64,000 nt of DNA from Marinobacter maroccanus (GCF_002933275.1 NZ_PSSX01000005.1:62001-126000); one strand, 5' to 3'; shown: positions 46,824-58,159, numbered from the stretch's first letter. The notes: generated from the sequence alone by a model not told the origin. A program made the numbers and translations.

Positions 46824-48698
46824 TCAGTGGCGGAATTGCTCGCTGATTTCTTCCAGAATGGCAGGATCATCAATGGTGCTGGGCACCGAGTATTCCTCGC
46901 CATCAGCGATCTGGCGGATGACCCGTCTCAGGATCTTGCCGGAACGGGTCTTGGGCAGTCGGTCTACCACCAGAGCACGACGGAAACAGGCGATGGCACC
47001 GATCTTGTCGCGCACCATCTCCACCAGTTCGTCTTCCAGTTCGTCATGGTCGATGGTTGCACCATCCTTGATGAGAACCAGTCCGACGGGGATCTGGCCT
47101 TTCATATCGTCGTGTGCGCCCACTACGCAGCACTCGGCCACGGCAGGGTGGGAAGCCACCACTTCCTCCATCTCGCCGGTGGAAAGACGGTGGCCGGCTA
47201 CATTGATCACATCATCGGTGCGGCCCATGACAAACACATAGCCGTCATCGTCAATAAACCCGCCGTCCCCGGAACTGTAGAACCCCGAAATCGGCTCCAG
47301 ATAGGTTTTGCGGAAGCGCTCGTCGTCGCCCCAGACCGTCATCATGCAGCCTGGCGGCAGGGGCAGTTTCACCGCAATCTGGCCCTGCTCGCCCGCGGGC
47401 ATCTGGCTACCGTTCATGTCCACCACCTGAACGTTGTAGCCGGGGGAGGGCACGGTCGCAGATCCCGGTTTGGTGGCCATCAATTCGATACCCACCGGGT
47501 TACAGCAGATGGCCCAGCCGGTCTCTGTCTGCCACCAGTGGTCAAGAACCGGCAGGCCGGTATGTTCCTTCAGCCATTCATAGGTGGCTGGATCCAGGCG
47601 CTCGCCGGCCAGAAACAGGCGTTTTAGTGAACTGATGTCATAGCGTGACAGCTGATCCGCTTCCGGATCTTCCTTGCGGACGGCGCGGAATGCGGTCGGA
47701 GCGGTAAACAGCATGTTGACCTTGTGGTCCTGGACGACCCGCCAGAATGCGCCGGCATCCGGCGTTTTCACCGGTTTGCCCTCGTACATGATGGTGGTAC
47801 AACCGGCAAACAGCGGGGCATAAACAATGTAGCTGTGGCCTACGACCCAGCCAACGTCGGAGGCGGCCCAGTAAACATCACCAGGTTTGGCGTCGTAGAC
47901 CAGCTTCATGCTGTAGTTCAGCGCAACCGCGTGACCACCGTTATCACGCACCACACCCTTGGGCTTACCGGTAGTGCCGGAGGTGTAGAGGATATAGAGC
48001 GGGTCTGTTGATTTCACGGGCACCGGATCAGCCGGCTCAGCCGTTTTCATCAACTCGTTCCAGTCGTGGTCCCGGCCAGTCTGAAGGTCGGCTTTCACCT
48101 GGGGACGCTGGTAAACAATGCAGGTTTCCGGTTTGTGGCTGGCCTGGTCGATGGCCTTGTCGACCAGAGGCTTGTATTCGATCACCCGGGCGACTTCGAT
48201 GCCGCAGGAGGCAGTAATCACGGCCCTGGGTTTGGCGTCATCAATGCGCACGGCCAGTTCGTGGGCAGCAAAGCCGCCAAAGACCACAGAATGAATAGCG
48301 CCGATCCGCGCGCAGCCCAGCATCGCAATGACGGCTTCCGGGATCATTGGCATGTAGATGATGACCCGGTCACCCTTGGTGATGCCGCGGCCCTTCAGGG
48401 CGCCTGCGAACTTGGCCACTTCGTCGGTCAGTTCGTTGTAAGTGTAGGAGCGCTGGGTATCGGTAACCGGAGAGTCGTAGATCAGGGCTTTCTGGTCACC
48501 ACGGCCTGCGCGGATGTTGGCATCCAGCGCGACATCACAGGTGTTCAGGGTACCGTCGGGAAACCATTCCCCGTGGCCATTGTCGGTCGGCTGCCAGATG
48601 GTTTTCGGCGGTTCGATCCAGTCAATTTTCTCCGCCTGTTCACGCCAGAAGTCGTCCGGTTTGTCTATCGACCGCCGGAACTCCGAGTGGTAGTCCAT
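46824..48698 (-). CDS. prpE: Acyl-CoA synthetase, propionyl-CoA synthetase (PrpE)-like
   Basis: Forms acyl-CoA from a short-chain acid (propionate or acetate), ATP and CoA. The 624-residue product has ACAS N-terminal RSIDKPDDFWREQAEKIDW, the adenylate loop YILYTSGTTGKPKGVVRD, WWQTETGWAICCNPVG, GDGGFIDDDGYVFVMGRTDD, and the acetylatable lysine in PKTRSGKILRRVIR. The RDNGGHAVAL stretch after the loop is typical of PrpE rather than Acs. No methylcitrate genes adjoin, so the substrate is not settled by context. GAGG fixes the start at ATG 48698, nine bases inside a possible GTG. A palindrome lies 69-85 bases upstream. Confidence 0.88.
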   Translation of the reverse strand: MDYHSEFRRSIDKPDDFWREQAEKIDWIEPPKTIWQPTDNGHGEWFPDGTLNTCDVALDANIRAGRGDQKALIYDSPVTDTQRSYTYNELTDEVAKFAGALKGRGITKGDRVIIYMPMIPEAVIAMLGCARIGAIHSVVFGGFAAHELAVRIDDAKPRAVITASCGIEVARVIEYKPLVDKAIDQASHKPETCIVYQRPQVKADLQTGRDHDWNELMKTAEPADPVPVKSTDPLYILYTSGTTGKPKGVVRDNGGHAVALNYSMKLVYDAKPGDVYWAASDVGWVVGHSYIVYAPLFAGCTTIMYEGKPVKTPDAGAFWRVVQDHKVNMLFTAPTAFRAVRKEDPEADQLSRYDISSLKRLFLAGERLDPATYEWLKEHTGLPVLDHWWQTETGWAICCNPVGIELMATKPGSATVPSPGYNVQVVDMNGSQMPAGEQGQIAVKLPLPPGCMMTVWGDDERFRKTYLEPISGFYSSGDGGFIDDDGYVFVMGRTDDVINVAGHRLSTGEMEEVVASHPAVAECCVVGAHDDMKGQIPVGLVLIKDGATIDHDELEDELVEMVRDKIGAIACFRRALVVDRLPKTRSGKILRRVIRQIADGEEYSVPSTIDDPAILEEISEQFRH

Positions 48699-48766
48699 AC
48701 ATTCCACCTCATCGTGCCTGTTGTTGTTTTAATACGTTTCCTGACAACTTTAGGCCGTTTGAAATC

Positions 48767-48783
48767 ATGGACTAGTAGACCAT
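48767..48783. promoter_or_regulatory. 17-base palindrome upstream of prpE-like gene
   Basis: ATGGACTAGTAGACCAT: eight base pairs around a central G with one mismatched pair. It lies 69-85 bases before the start codon, where an activator would bind. The regulator is not identified. Confidence 0.45.
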
Positions 48784-48801
48784 TGGCTTAGTCTTGGGGC
48801 T

Positions 48802-50190
48802 CTAGGGGCCAGTTTCTTCTGCAGATTTGACCGAAGTCACCTTCGCAGTCATTTCACCTCGCGCAACGCGGGCTGAGATGGTATCGCCCAGGTTAACATT
48901 TGAGGCATCCCGGAGGATGTTTCCGCGGCTGTCGCGTACGATGGAATAGCCTCGTCCAAGCGTCGCAAGGGGGCTGACCACATTGAGGGTCTGCGCTGCA
49001 CGTCCCGCGGTTTCGTGGCGCTGTTTCAGGCCCTGTTGCATCACGGAAACCAACCGCTCGCTTACGCGCCGCAGCGCGTCCTGACTGTCCGAAAGCTGGC
49101 GGCGGGGTGACTGCATAACCAGTCTCTGGCGCAGATGAACATTGCGCACGCCAACAGTCGTCAGGCGTTGTCGAATGGCTTTCTGCAGGCGCATTTCGAG
49201 CTCATCCATTCGCTGAGCTTTCTCCAGAAGCTCCCGTCTGGGGTCCCGCAGGCGCGCGCTCAGGTGCCCAAGCTGGGTGCCCAGGCGCTTCAGAGCGAGG
49301 CCCATGGCGTTGGAAAGGCGGAATTCCCGCTCGCGGAGCTGTCTGAGCCAGTCAGACTGATCCGGTGAAATCTTTTCAGCCGCCGCCGAGGGTGTCGGCG
49401 CCCTGAGATCCGCCACGAAATCCGCAATGGTGACATCCACTTCGTGGCCAACCGCGCTGACGGTGGGAATCCGGCAAGCGGCAATGGCCCGGGCTACCGC
49501 TTCTTCGTTGAAGCACCAGAGATCCTCCAGGGAGCCACCCCCGCGGCCGATGATCAGCACGTCGGCGACGCCGTGGTTCTGGGCGGCTTCAATGGCGCCG
49601 ACAATATCGGCCGTTGCCGCTTTGCCCTGCACAGCCGTGGGGTAAAGTGTTACCGGAATGGCGGGGCAGCGCCGGGCCAGGACGGTCAGTATGTCGTGGA
49701 TCGCGGCTCCGGTGGGTGAGGTAACCACACCGATGTGCCGGGGCAGGGACGGCAGTGGTTTCTTCCTGGCCTGATCAAACAGGCCCTCGGCCAGCAGCTT
49801 GCGCTTGAGCTCCTCGAAGGCCTGCTGCAAAGCTCCGAGCCCCGCCGGCTCAATATGTTCAACGATGATCTGGAAGTCGCCCCGGTTCTCGTAGAGGGTC
49901 ACCTTGCCACGGATCCGGACCTGATCACCCTCTTTCGGTAGTGCGCGGATACGCTGGTTCATGCCCCGGAACATGGCGCAGCGTACCTGGCATTTGCGGT
50001 CTTTCAGGGAAAAATACCAGTGGCCGGATGAGGGGCGTGAAAATCCGGAGAGTTCACCTTCCACCCACACCTGCATGAAGCTGGATTCCAGCAGATGTCT
50101 GGCCTGGTGGTTGAGCTCGCTGACACTGAGCGCCCGGGGCCGGGTGTCCTGAAGATGCGGCGTCGTCGGTCCTGATCCGTCGTTATACAT
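48802..50190 (-). CDS. xseA: Exodeoxyribonuclease VII large subunit
   Basis: Catalytic subunit of the single-strand exonuclease. The 462-residue product has an N-terminal OB fold (QVWVEGELSGFSRPSSGHWY, VRIRGKVTLYENRGDFQI), the catalytic core with GVVTSPTGAAIHDILTV and DVLIIGRGGGSLEDLWCFNE, a VGHEVDVTIADFVADLRAPT block, a long coiled coil (320-420), and ATLGRGYSIV. The start at MYNDGSG is preferred because the promoter candidate lies between it and the more upstream ATG. Confidence 0.95.
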   Translation of the reverse strand: MYNDGSGPTTPHLQDTRPRALSVSELNHQARHLLESSFMQVWVEGELSGFSRPSSGHWYFSLKDRKCQVRCAMFRGMNQRIRALPKEGDQVRIRGKVTLYENRGDFQIIVEHIEPAGLGALQQAFEELKRKLLAEGLFDQARKKPLPSLPRHIGVVTSPTGAAIHDILTVLARRCPAIPVTLYPTAVQGKAATADIVGAIEAAQNHGVADVLIIGRGGGSLEDLWCFNEEAVARAIAACRIPTVSAVGHEVDVTIADFVADLRAPTPSAAAEKISPDQSDWLRQLREREFRLSNAMGLALKRLGTQLGHLSARLRDPRRELLEKAQRMDELEMRLQKAIRQRLTTVGVRNVHLRQRLVMQSPRRQLSDSQDALRRVSERLVSVMQQGLKQRHETAGRAAQTLNVVSPLATLGRGYSIVRDSRGNILRDASNVNLGDTISARVARGEMTAKVTSVKSAEETGP

Positions 50191-50217
50191 ACGCAATAGC
50201 CGAAAAAAGGAAGGGTA

Positions 50218-50245
50218 AAAATAGCGAAATTTCAAAAAGATGCAA
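50218..50245 (-). promoter_or_regulatory. Candidate xseA promoter
   Basis: Minus strand TTGCAT, 16-base spacer, TATTTT, 28 bases before the preferred xseA start. It overlaps the first codons of the longer reading frame, arguing for the shorter protein. Confidence 0.45.
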
Positions 50246-50267
50246 TCGAACCTTAAAAACGCCCCGG

Positions 50268-50296
50268 TTTACTGTCCCCGAGAGCCCCATTATAAT
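50268..50296 (+). promoter_or_regulatory. Sigma-70 promoter of guaB
   Basis: TTTACT, 17-base spacer, perfect TATAAT, 87 bases before guaB. The leader has a six-base inverted repeat (CGTACC/GGTACG, 50322-50339) that could be an operator or small hairpin. Confidence 0.75.
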
Positions 50297-50307
50297 AGAT
50301 CGATTAA

Positions 50308-51846
<1,539 letters not shown>

Positions 51847-51861
51847 CCATTGCCCTACCAG

Positions 51862-51892
51862 ACGCGGCCCCCAGAGGGCCGCGTTGTTTATT
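51862..51892 (+). terminator. Hairpin between guaB and guaA
   Basis: Perfect nine-base stem ACGCGGCCC/GGGCCGCGT with a five-base loop, then TGTTTATT. It could end part of the guaB transcripts or protect their 3' end. guaA starts 17 bases further on. Confidence 0.6.
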
Positions 51893-51908
51893 CAGCTCCG
51901 AGGACTCC

Positions 51909-53486
51909 ATGGCCCAGAATATTCACGACCACCGCATCCTGATTCTCGATTTCGGTTCCCAGTACACCCAGCTGATTGCCCGCCGTGTACGGGAGATCGG
52001 CGTTTACTGTGAAATCAAGGCGTTCGATATCACCGATGACGAGCTCAATGAGTTCAATCCCAAGGGGATTATTCTTGCAGGTGGTCCGGAGTCAGTAACT
52101 CAGTTGGGCGGTCCCCGGGCGCCGGAAGGGTTGTTTGACCGCGGCATTCCGATTCTCGGTATCTGTTACGGCATGCAAACCATGGCCGAGCAGCTCGGAG
52201 GCCGCGTGGCCAGTTCCGAAAAGCGTGAGTTCGGCTATGCTCAGGTCAAGGTGCGCGCCAAGGGCCCGCTGCTGGCGGATATCACCGACCACCTGACGCC
52301 AGCCGGCGAATCCCTGTTGGACGTCTGGATGAGCCATGGTGACAAAGTGGTGTCGATGCCCGAAGGCTTCGAGCTGCTGGCCTCCACCGAAAGCGCGCCG
52401 ATTTCTGCGATGCAGGATCTCAGCCGGAATCTGTACGGTGTGCAGTTCCACCCGGAGGTTACCCACACGCTCCAGGGCAAGCGGATTCTCGAGCATTTCA
52501 TCCTGACTATCTGTAAATGCGAGGCACTCTGGACACCGGCAAAAATTGTGGATGACGCGGTTCAGCAGATTCGTGAACAGGTCGGCACTGACAAGGTACT
52601 TCTTGGTCTGTCCGGCGGTGTTGATTCCTCGGTAACGGCTGCGCTTCTACACCGCGCCATCGGTGATCAGCTTACCTGTGTGTTCGTAGACAATGGCCTC
52701 CTGCGTCTTCACGAAGGCGACCAGGTGATGGACATGTTCGCCAGCAACATGGGCGTGAAAGTGATTCGGGTTGACGCCGAAGACCTGTTCCTGTCGAAGC
52801 TCAAGGGCGTGAGTGATCCCGAGCAGAAACGCAAGATCATCGGCAACACCTTTATCGACGTGTTCGACGACGAGGCGGCCAATATCAAGGACGTGAACTG
52901 GCTGGCTCAGGGCACGATCTATCCGGACGTCATAGAGTCTGCCGCGTCCAAGACCGGCAAGGCCCATGTGATCAAGTCCCACCACAACGTCGGTGGCTTG
53001 CCGGAAACCATGAAAATGAAGCTGGTCGAACCGCTGCGCGAGCTGTTCAAGGATGAGGTCCGCCGGATCGGTCTTGAGCTCGGCCTTCCGTACGACATGG
53101 TTTACCGCCACCCGTTCCCGGGGCCGGGCCTGGGCGTGCGTATTCTTGGCGAAGTGAAAAAAGAATACGCCGATATCCTGCGCAAGGCAGATGCCATCTT
53201 CCTGGAGGAGCTTCATCGCGCGGATTTCTATCACAAGACCAGTCAGGCCTTTGCGGTGTTCCTGCCGGTCAAGTCGGTAGGCGTGGTAGGAGATGCCCGC
53301 CGCTATGAATATGTGGTGGCCCTCCGGGCGGTAGAAACCATCGATTTCATGACCGCCCGCTGGGCACATCTGCCATACGATCTTCTTGAAACCGTTTCCA
53401 ACCGGATCATCAACGAGATCACCGGCGTTTCCCGGGTGACCTACGATGTTTCCTCCAAGCCGCCGGCAACGATTGAGTGGGAATGA
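51909..53486 (+). CDS. guaA: GMP synthase (glutamine-hydrolyzing)
   Basis: Aminates XMP to GMP. The 525-residue product has the class I glutamine amidotransferase domain with [15 protein letters not shown] (nucleophile Cys) and [10 protein letters not shown] (His, Glu), the ATP pyrophosphatase loop [15 protein letters not shown], and the C-terminal dimerisation domain with [16 protein letters not shown] and a final PPATIEWE. It pairs with guaB in the standard order. Confidence 0.98.
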   Translation: MAQNIHDHRILILDFGSQYTQLIARRVREIGVYCEIKAFDITDDELNEFNPKGIILAGGPESVTQLGGPRAPEGLFDRGIPILGICYGMQTMAEQLGGRVASSEKREFGYAQVKVRAKGPLLADITDHLTPAGESLLDVWMSHGDKVVSMPEGFELLASTESAPISAMQDLSRNLYGVQFHPEVTHTLQGKRILEHFILTICKCEALWTPAKIVDDAVQQIREQVGTDKVLLGLSGGVDSSVTAALLHRAIGDQLTCVFVDNGLLRLHEGDQVMDMFASNMGVKVIRVDAEDLFLSKLKGVSDPEQKRKIIGNTFIDVFDDEAANIKDVNWLAQGTIYPDVIESAASKTGKAHVIKSHHNVGGLPETMKMKLVEPLRELFKDEVRRIGLELGLPYDMVYRHPFPGPGLGVRILGEVKKEYADILRKADAIFLEELHRADFYHKTSQAFAVFLPVKSVGVVGDARRYEYVVALRAVETIDFMTARWAHLPYDLLETVSNRIINEITGVSRVTYDVSSKPPATIEWE

Positions 53487-53514
53487 TCGCGCCAAACCGC
53501 GCTTGGGCGCGTCG

Positions 53515-53892
53515 TCAGTCGATTTCCGGGCTCGCCTCACCTGCCTGGCTCTGGTGCAAGGTATCGGAAGGTGATTCTCCGAACAGCCGCTTGTAGTCGA
53601 GCGAGAACTGGCCCATGTGTGCGAAGCCGCACTCTCGCGCGATACTGCAAACTGTGGTGGTAGACGGGTCGGCATGCTTCAGTAGCATATTGGCTTTTCT
53701 CAATCGTTCCCGTTTCAAGAATGCCATCGGTGTGATGCCATAGGTGTGCAGAAAAAGATAACCGAGCGTTCGCTTGCTTACGCCAGACGCTTCAGAAAGA
53801 TGACCGAGCTGGATTCTTTCTTTCATGTGGCGTGCGATGTAGGCAAGCGCTTCATTCAGTCTGTTGTGATAGGTCGATCTCTTATTCGGCAT
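53515..53892 (-). CDS. Stand-alone AraC-type DNA-binding domain protein
   Basis: 125 residues consisting almost only of the two helix-turn-helix units of the AraC family: IQLGHLSEASGVSKRTLGYL then VCSIARECGFAHMGQFSLDY, ending RLFGESPSDTLHQ. The N-terminal effector domain normally found before it is absent. The upstream 250 bases have no coding frame resembling one, so this is either a small SoxS/MarA-like regulator or a remnant. It is convergent with guaA, 28 bases away. Confidence 0.78.
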   Translation of the reverse strand: MPNKRSTYHNRLNEALAYIARHMKERIQLGHLSEASGVSKRTLGYLFLHTYGITPMAFLKRERLRKANMLLKHADPSTTTVCSIARECGFAHMGQFSLDYKRLFGESPSDTLHQSQAGEASPEID

Positions 53893-54144
53893 GGTCTTGA
53901 TACTTCAGGACACCGGTCGACGTTGGATTGCGTGAGCGTTGATTCTAGTGCGGAAGGAAATTGTTTCGCTATCGTGATTCCGCACGAATTAGGATCGGCG
54001 GCAATGCGATTGGGGTGGGGAAGAGATCGGGGCTATTGGCCAATCGAATTTTGTATTCAAGTGGAAATCTGTAAAGGCGGACGGTATTCCCCCGTTGCCT
54101 GACAGAGCATGGTCAAATAGAGCCGATTGTGAATAATCGACGGA
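53893..54144. other. Non-coding region between the AraC-like gene and tadA
   Basis: 252 bases between divergent genes. It contains an eight-base inverted repeat (GTGCGGAA/TTCCGCAC, 53948-53985) and the palindrome ATTGGCCAAT (54034-54044 area). It is noticeably less GC-rich than the neighbouring genes. No coding frame looks real; promoters for both genes probably lie here. Confidence 0.5.
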
Positions 54145-54660
54145 ATGCCGCATTCAATGCCTGACCGCAATGAAATTGACAAATTTTGGATGAAGCGCGC
54201 GCTGCAGCTGGCTGGTGAGGCTGCAGAAAAGGGCGAGGTGCCTGTTGGTGCTGTCGTGGTCCTCGATGGCAAGGAAATCGGCGCTGGTTTTAACGCGCCT
54301 ATTTCCGGTTGCGACCCCACGGCCCATGCGGAAATCCGGGCTTTGCGCGATGCCGCCGCCCGGGTGGGCAATTATCGGCTGCCCGCTGCCACGCTTTACG
54401 TTACTCTGGAGCCCTGTACCATGTGCGTGGGCGCTATCGTTCATGGCCGCATCAGTCGGCTTGTCTATGGTGCCAGCGAGCCCAAGGCCGGGGCGATAGA
54501 ATCTGCACGCCGAACGCTTGAAGAGCCCCATCTTAACTGGGATGTGACGGCGGTTGGCGGTGTTCTCTCAGGCCAGTGCAGCCAGGTGATCAGTGAGTTT
54601 TTCAGCCGGCGGCGGGCAGAGATCCGGCGTCTGCGCAAACAGAAATCAGGGAAGGGGTAG
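54145..54660 (+). CDS. tadA: tRNA-specific adenosine deaminase TadA
   Basis: Deaminates A34 to inosine in tRNA-Arg(ACG). The 171-residue product has MKRALQLAGEAAEKGEVPVG, the zinc/catalytic HAEIRALRDAA motif and PCTMCVGAIVHGRISRLVYG, and the C-terminal helix FFSRRRAEIRRLRK. A second ATG 12 bases downstream is also possible. tadA near guaBA is a frequent gammaproteobacterial neighbourhood. Confidence 0.95.
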   Translation: MPHSMPDRNEIDKFWMKRALQLAGEAAEKGEVPVGAVVVLDGKEIGAGFNAPISGCDPTAHAEIRALRDAAARVGNYRLPAATLYVTLEPCTMCVGAIVHGRISRLVYGASEPKAGAIESARRTLEEPHLNWDVTAVGGVLSGQCSQVISEFFSRRRAEIRRLRKQKSGKG

Positions 54661-54669
54661 TTCTCGCCT

Positions 54670-55665
54670 ATGAAAGTCCTCGTTACCGGCGGAGCCGGGT
54701 ATATTGGCAGTCATGTGGTTCGTCAGCTTGGCCAGGCTGGTCACGATATCGTGGTGTTCGATAATCTCTCCACAGGCTATCGCTGGGCGGTGACCGCCGG
54801 CGAACTGGTGGTCGGGGATCTGGCTGATGAGGGGGCGGTCGAGGATCTGTTCTCCCGTCACCGGTTTGAGGCGGTCCTGCATTTTGCGGCCAACATTGTG
54901 GTGCCGGAATCCGTCGCCAACCCCTTGAAGTACTACAGCAACAACACCCGTAATACCCTGAACCTGCTGAAAGCCGTTGAAAAACACCAAGTGCCTTACA
55001 TGGTGTTTTCCTCCACCGCCGCCGTTTACGGCATGCCTGAGCAGACGGTGCTCACCGAGGACCTACCGCTGGCTCCGATCAACCCGTATGGCGCTTCCAA
55101 AATGATGAGCGAGCGGATGATCATGGATCTGGCTGCGGCCTCCAGCCTCAATTACGTCATTCTGCGTTACTTCAATGTGGCAGGTGCCAATCCGGACGGA
55201 CTGCTGGGTCAGGCGACGCCCGAAGCCACGCATCTCATCAAGGTGGCCTGTGAGTGTGTCACTGGCCAGCGCGAGGGCATGAGCGTCTTCGGTACCGACT
55301 ACGATACCCGCGACGGTACCTGCATTCGCGACTACATCCACGTGGAAGATCTGGCCAAGGCCCACGTGATGGCGCTGGACTATATGGCCAATGGTGGTCA
55401 TTCGCAGGTCATGAACTGCGGTTATGGTCGCGGCTTTACGGTCCGGGAAGTGATTGACGTGGTCAAGGCGCAATCAGGCGTTGATTTTCCGGTCACCGAA
55501 ACCGGCCGCCGTGCCGGAGATCCGGCGGCGCTGATGGCGGACAACACGCTTATTCGCCAGACCCTGGGCTGGCAGCCGGACTATGACGACCTGGATACCA
55601 TCGTCGGAACGGCTCTGGCGTGGGAAGCGATCTGGCAGAAGAAGAAAGCCAGAGACAGTCAGTAA
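54670..55665 (+). CDS. galE: UDP-glucose 4-epimerase
   Basis: Interconverts UDP-glucose and UDP-galactose. The 331-residue short-chain dehydrogenase has the NAD motif GGAGYIGSHVVRQLG, the catalytic YxxxK in NPYGASKMMSE with the serine in VFSSTAAVYG, RYFNVAGANPDG, and RDYIHVEDLAKAH. It is followed by ugd 30 bases later, so both act on UDP-glucose for surface polysaccharide precursors. Confidence 0.93.
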   Translation: MKVLVTGGAGYIGSHVVRQLGQAGHDIVVFDNLSTGYRWAVTAGELVVGDLADEGAVEDLFSRHRFEAVLHFAANIVVPESVANPLKYYSNNTRNTLNLLKAVEKHQVPYMVFSSTAAVYGMPEQTVLTEDLPLAPINPYGASKMMSERMIMDLAAASSLNYVILRYFNVAGANPDGLLGQATPEATHLIKVACECVTGQREGMSVFGTDYDTRDGTCIRDYIHVEDLAKAHVMALDYMANGGHSQVMNCGYGRGFTVREVIDVVKAQSGVDFPVTETGRRAGDPAALMADNTLIRQTLGWQPDYDDLDTIVGTALAWEAIWQKKKARDSQ

Positions 55666-55695
55666 CTTTTCTGTATTTGCATCGGGATTTAGAGG

Positions 55696-57039
55696 ATGAA
55701 AATAACGATTTTTGGAACCGGTTATGTAGGCCTGGTAACCGGAGCCTGTCTGGCGGATGTAGGTCATCACGTTCTGTGTATGGATGTGGACCAGGGCAAG
55801 ATTGAAAAGCTGAAAGATGGCCAGATACCTATTTACGAGCCTGGTCTGGACAGCATCGTAAAGCACACCGTTGAAGCGGGCCGCCTATCCTTTACAACAA
55901 ATACGGAAGAAGCTGTCAAACACTCCACCCTGCAGATTATTGCTGTCGGTACACCACCGGATGAAGACGGCTCTGCCGATCTTCAATATGTAACCGCTGT
56001 GGCCCGTTCCATAGGCGAGTACATGGAGGACTACAGAGTCGTGGTCGACAAGTCGACTGTGCCGGTTGGCACTGGCGACAAAGTCAGGGCTGCACTCAGG
56101 GCACAGCTGGATCGCCGTGGGCTGGAACTGGATTTTGATGTGGTGTCCAATCCGGAGTTCCTCAAGGAAGGCGCGGCCATCAACGATTTCATGAAGCCTG
56201 ACCGTATTGTGGTGGGCACCGACAGCGAGCGGGCTGCGGAACTGCTGCGGGAGGTCTACTACCCGTTCAACCGCAATCATGACCGGATGATCTTCATGGA
56301 TCTGCGGTCCGCGGAGCTTACCAAGTATGCGGCCAACTCCATGCTGGCCACCAAGATCAGCTTCATGAACGAGATTGCGAACCTGGCAGAGCGGCTGGGT
56401 GCCGATATTGAAGCCGTGCGCCGGGGCATTGGTTCCGACCCGCGGATTGGCTATCACTTCATCTATCCGGGTTGTGGTTACGGCGGTTCCTGTTTCCCGA
56501 AGGATGTCCAGGCATTGGCCCGAACCGCCAGCGACTGCGGCTACGAAGCACGCCTGCTGAACGCAGTTGAATCGGTGAACTACGCCCAGAAACACGTGCT
56601 GTTCGACAAGATCAGCCATTACTTTGGCGGCGATCTGAATGGCAAGGTCGTCGCGCTCTGGGGACTGGCATTCAAGCCAAATACGGATGATATGCGCGAA
56701 GCCTCTTCCCGCACTCTGATGGAAGATCTCTGGAAAGCCGGTGCCAGGGTGCAGGCTTTTGACCCGGAGGCCATGGAAGAAACCCAGCGAATCTATGGTG
56801 ATCAGGAAGGCCTGACCCTGTGTGGAACGAAAGAGCAGGCTCTGAAGGGTGCAGATGTGCTGGCGATCTGTACCGAGTGGAAGGAGTTCCGTTCGCCGGA
56901 CTTTGAATCCATTGCCGCGACCATTCGTGAGCCGGTGGTCTTTGACGGCCGCAACCTGTATGAACCGGAAATGCTGGATCGCTACGGCCTCATTTACTAC
57001 GCCATTGGCCGTGGTCGTACGCAGTTCCACTCGGAGTAA
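55696..57039 (+). CDS. ugd: UDP-glucose 6-dehydrogenase
   Basis: Oxidises UDP-glucose to UDP-glucuronate. The 447-residue product has the N-terminal NAD fold [51 protein letters not shown], and the catalytic cysteine in [18 protein letters not shown]. The C-terminal domain has [17 protein letters not shown]. It is of full family length. Expression with galE is likely. Confidence 0.95.
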   Translation: MKITIFGTGYVGLVTGACLADVGHHVLCMDVDQGKIEKLKDGQIPIYEPGLDSIVKHTVEAGRLSFTTNTEEAVKHSTLQIIAVGTPPDEDGSADLQYVTAVARSIGEYMEDYRVVVDKSTVPVGTGDKVRAALRAQLDRRGLELDFDVVSNPEFLKEGAAINDFMKPDRIVVGTDSERAAELLREVYYPFNRNHDRMIFMDLRSAELTKYAANSMLATKISFMNEIANLAERLGADIEAVRRGIGSDPRIGYHFIYPGCGYGGSCFPKDVQALARTASDCGYEARLLNAVESVNYAQKHVLFDKISHYFGGDLNGKVVALWGLAFKPNTDDMREASSRTLMEDLWKAGARVQAFDPEAMEETQRIYGDQEGLTLCGTKEQALKGADVLAICTEWKEFRSPDFESIAATIREPVVFDGRNLYEPEMLDRYGLIYYAIGRGRTQFHSE

Positions 57040-57062
57040 ATGTAGATAATGGGGAGGGGGTC

Positions 57063-57497
57063 ATGAGTGAACCGGTAGTTTTCCGGTTACATGAGCGACT
57101 GGAGGCTGACACGATTGGCCTTGGAAGCACCTCGCTGTGTGAAATCCGGCTGATGAACGACAGTACCTGGCCATGGGTGCTCTTGGTTCCGGCGGTTGCC
57201 GGGATTCGGGAGATTTACCAGTTGTCGGCAGATCAGCGGCACCAGCTGGTTCGCGAGTCCTCGGCGCTCAGCGAAGCCATGATGGACGCGTTCGGCGGTG
57301 ACAAGATGAACGTCGCCGCCCTTGGCAACATGGTGCCGCAGCTTCATCTTCATCACATCGTGCGGTTTGAGGGCGATCCGGCCTGGCCGGGCCCGATCTG
57401 GGGCAAGCAGGCGCCGGTACCTTATTCCGATGAGGAGCTGGAGCAGGTTCGACAGCGACTGGCGCCAGTACTGGCGGAACTGAAAGCGGGCGTTTAA
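57063..57497 (+). CDS. HIT-domain protein
   Basis: Nucleotide-binding hydrolase or transferase of 144 residues. The usual HxHxH signature reads QLHLHHIVRF: the first histidine is replaced by glutamine, while the central catalytic His-x-His pair remains. That variant occurs in a proteobacterial HIT subgroup. It begins 24 bases after ugd and may share its transcript, though its substrate is unknown. Confidence 0.88.
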   Translation: MSEPVVFRLHERLEADTIGLGSTSLCEIRLMNDSTWPWVLLVPAVAGIREIYQLSADQRHQLVRESSALSEAMMDAFGGDKMNVAALGNMVPQLHLHHIVRFEGDPAWPGPIWGKQAPVPYSDEELEQVRQRLAPVLAELKAGV

Positions 57498-57509
57498 ACC
57501 CAGGGCAGG

Positions 57510-58127
57510 CTACTGGCGCTTTGCCAGAGTCTGGGAGCCCACCAGAATCATCCTGAGCTCGGTTTTCAGTTTGGCCTTGAGCTCTTCACGTTCTGCCGGC
57601 GTTGCATCAAGCGCTTCGGCCCCCTGATTGAAGACCAGCGTCACCATCGATTCGGCCACCAGCCTTGCTTCAGAAAGCGGTCTGTTCTGTTCATCGGCGA
57701 TTCGCCGAAGATCATCCGCCAGCTCGGTGACAAAGTGATCAATCTCGGCCTTTACCGCTGTCCGGAACGGCTTGGATACCCCGGTTCTTTCCCGCAGCAT
57801 CAGTCGGAACAGATTCGCGTTGTTGCCCAGGTACTCCATAAAGGTTTCCACAGAAGTGGAAATGGCGCTGCCGCCGTCCCGGGCAATCCGCTTGCGGGCC
57901 TGACGCATCAGTTGCCTCAGCGCCACGCCGCCTTCGTCCACCAGAGCCAGCCCCAGTTCATCAAGCTCCGCAAAGTGCCGGTAGAAAGACGTGGGGGCGA
58001 TGCCCGCTTCCCGGGCAACTTCCCTTAAACTCAGGCTGCCAAAGCCCCGATCCGCACTCAATTGCGAAAGCGCCGCATCCATTAATGCCCGCCGGGTTTT
58101 GAGTTTCTGCTCCGCTCTGGTGGCCAA
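57510..58127 (-). CDS. fabR: TetR-type fatty-acid regulator FabR
   Basis: Represses unsaturated fatty-acid genes (fabA, fabB) in response to acyl-ACP/CoA pools. The 205-residue product matches E. coli FabR closely in the DNA-binding half: [20 protein letters not shown] and [20 protein letters not shown], with [20 protein letters not shown] following. The helix-turn-helix is at residues 30-55. It is divergent from aspS; desaturase or sthA genes are not adjacent. Confidence 0.9.
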   Translation of the reverse strand: MATRAEQKLKTRRALMDAALSQLSADRGFGSLSLREVAREAGIAPTSFYRHFAELDELGLALVDEGGVALRQLMRQARKRIARDGGSAISTSVETFMEYLGNNANLFRLMLRERTGVSKPFRTAVKAEIDHFVTELADDLRRIADEQNRPLSEARLVAESMVTLVFNQGAEALDATPAEREELKAKLKTELRMILVGSQTLAKRQ

Positions 58128-58159
58128 GTTCAGACTCCATCTGCTGATAAAAAAGAAGC

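Noticed and set aside
55885..57030. A 381-codon open frame antisense to ugd
   Set aside because: Same cause; the sense frame is a full-length UDP-glucose dehydrogenase with all catalytic motifs.
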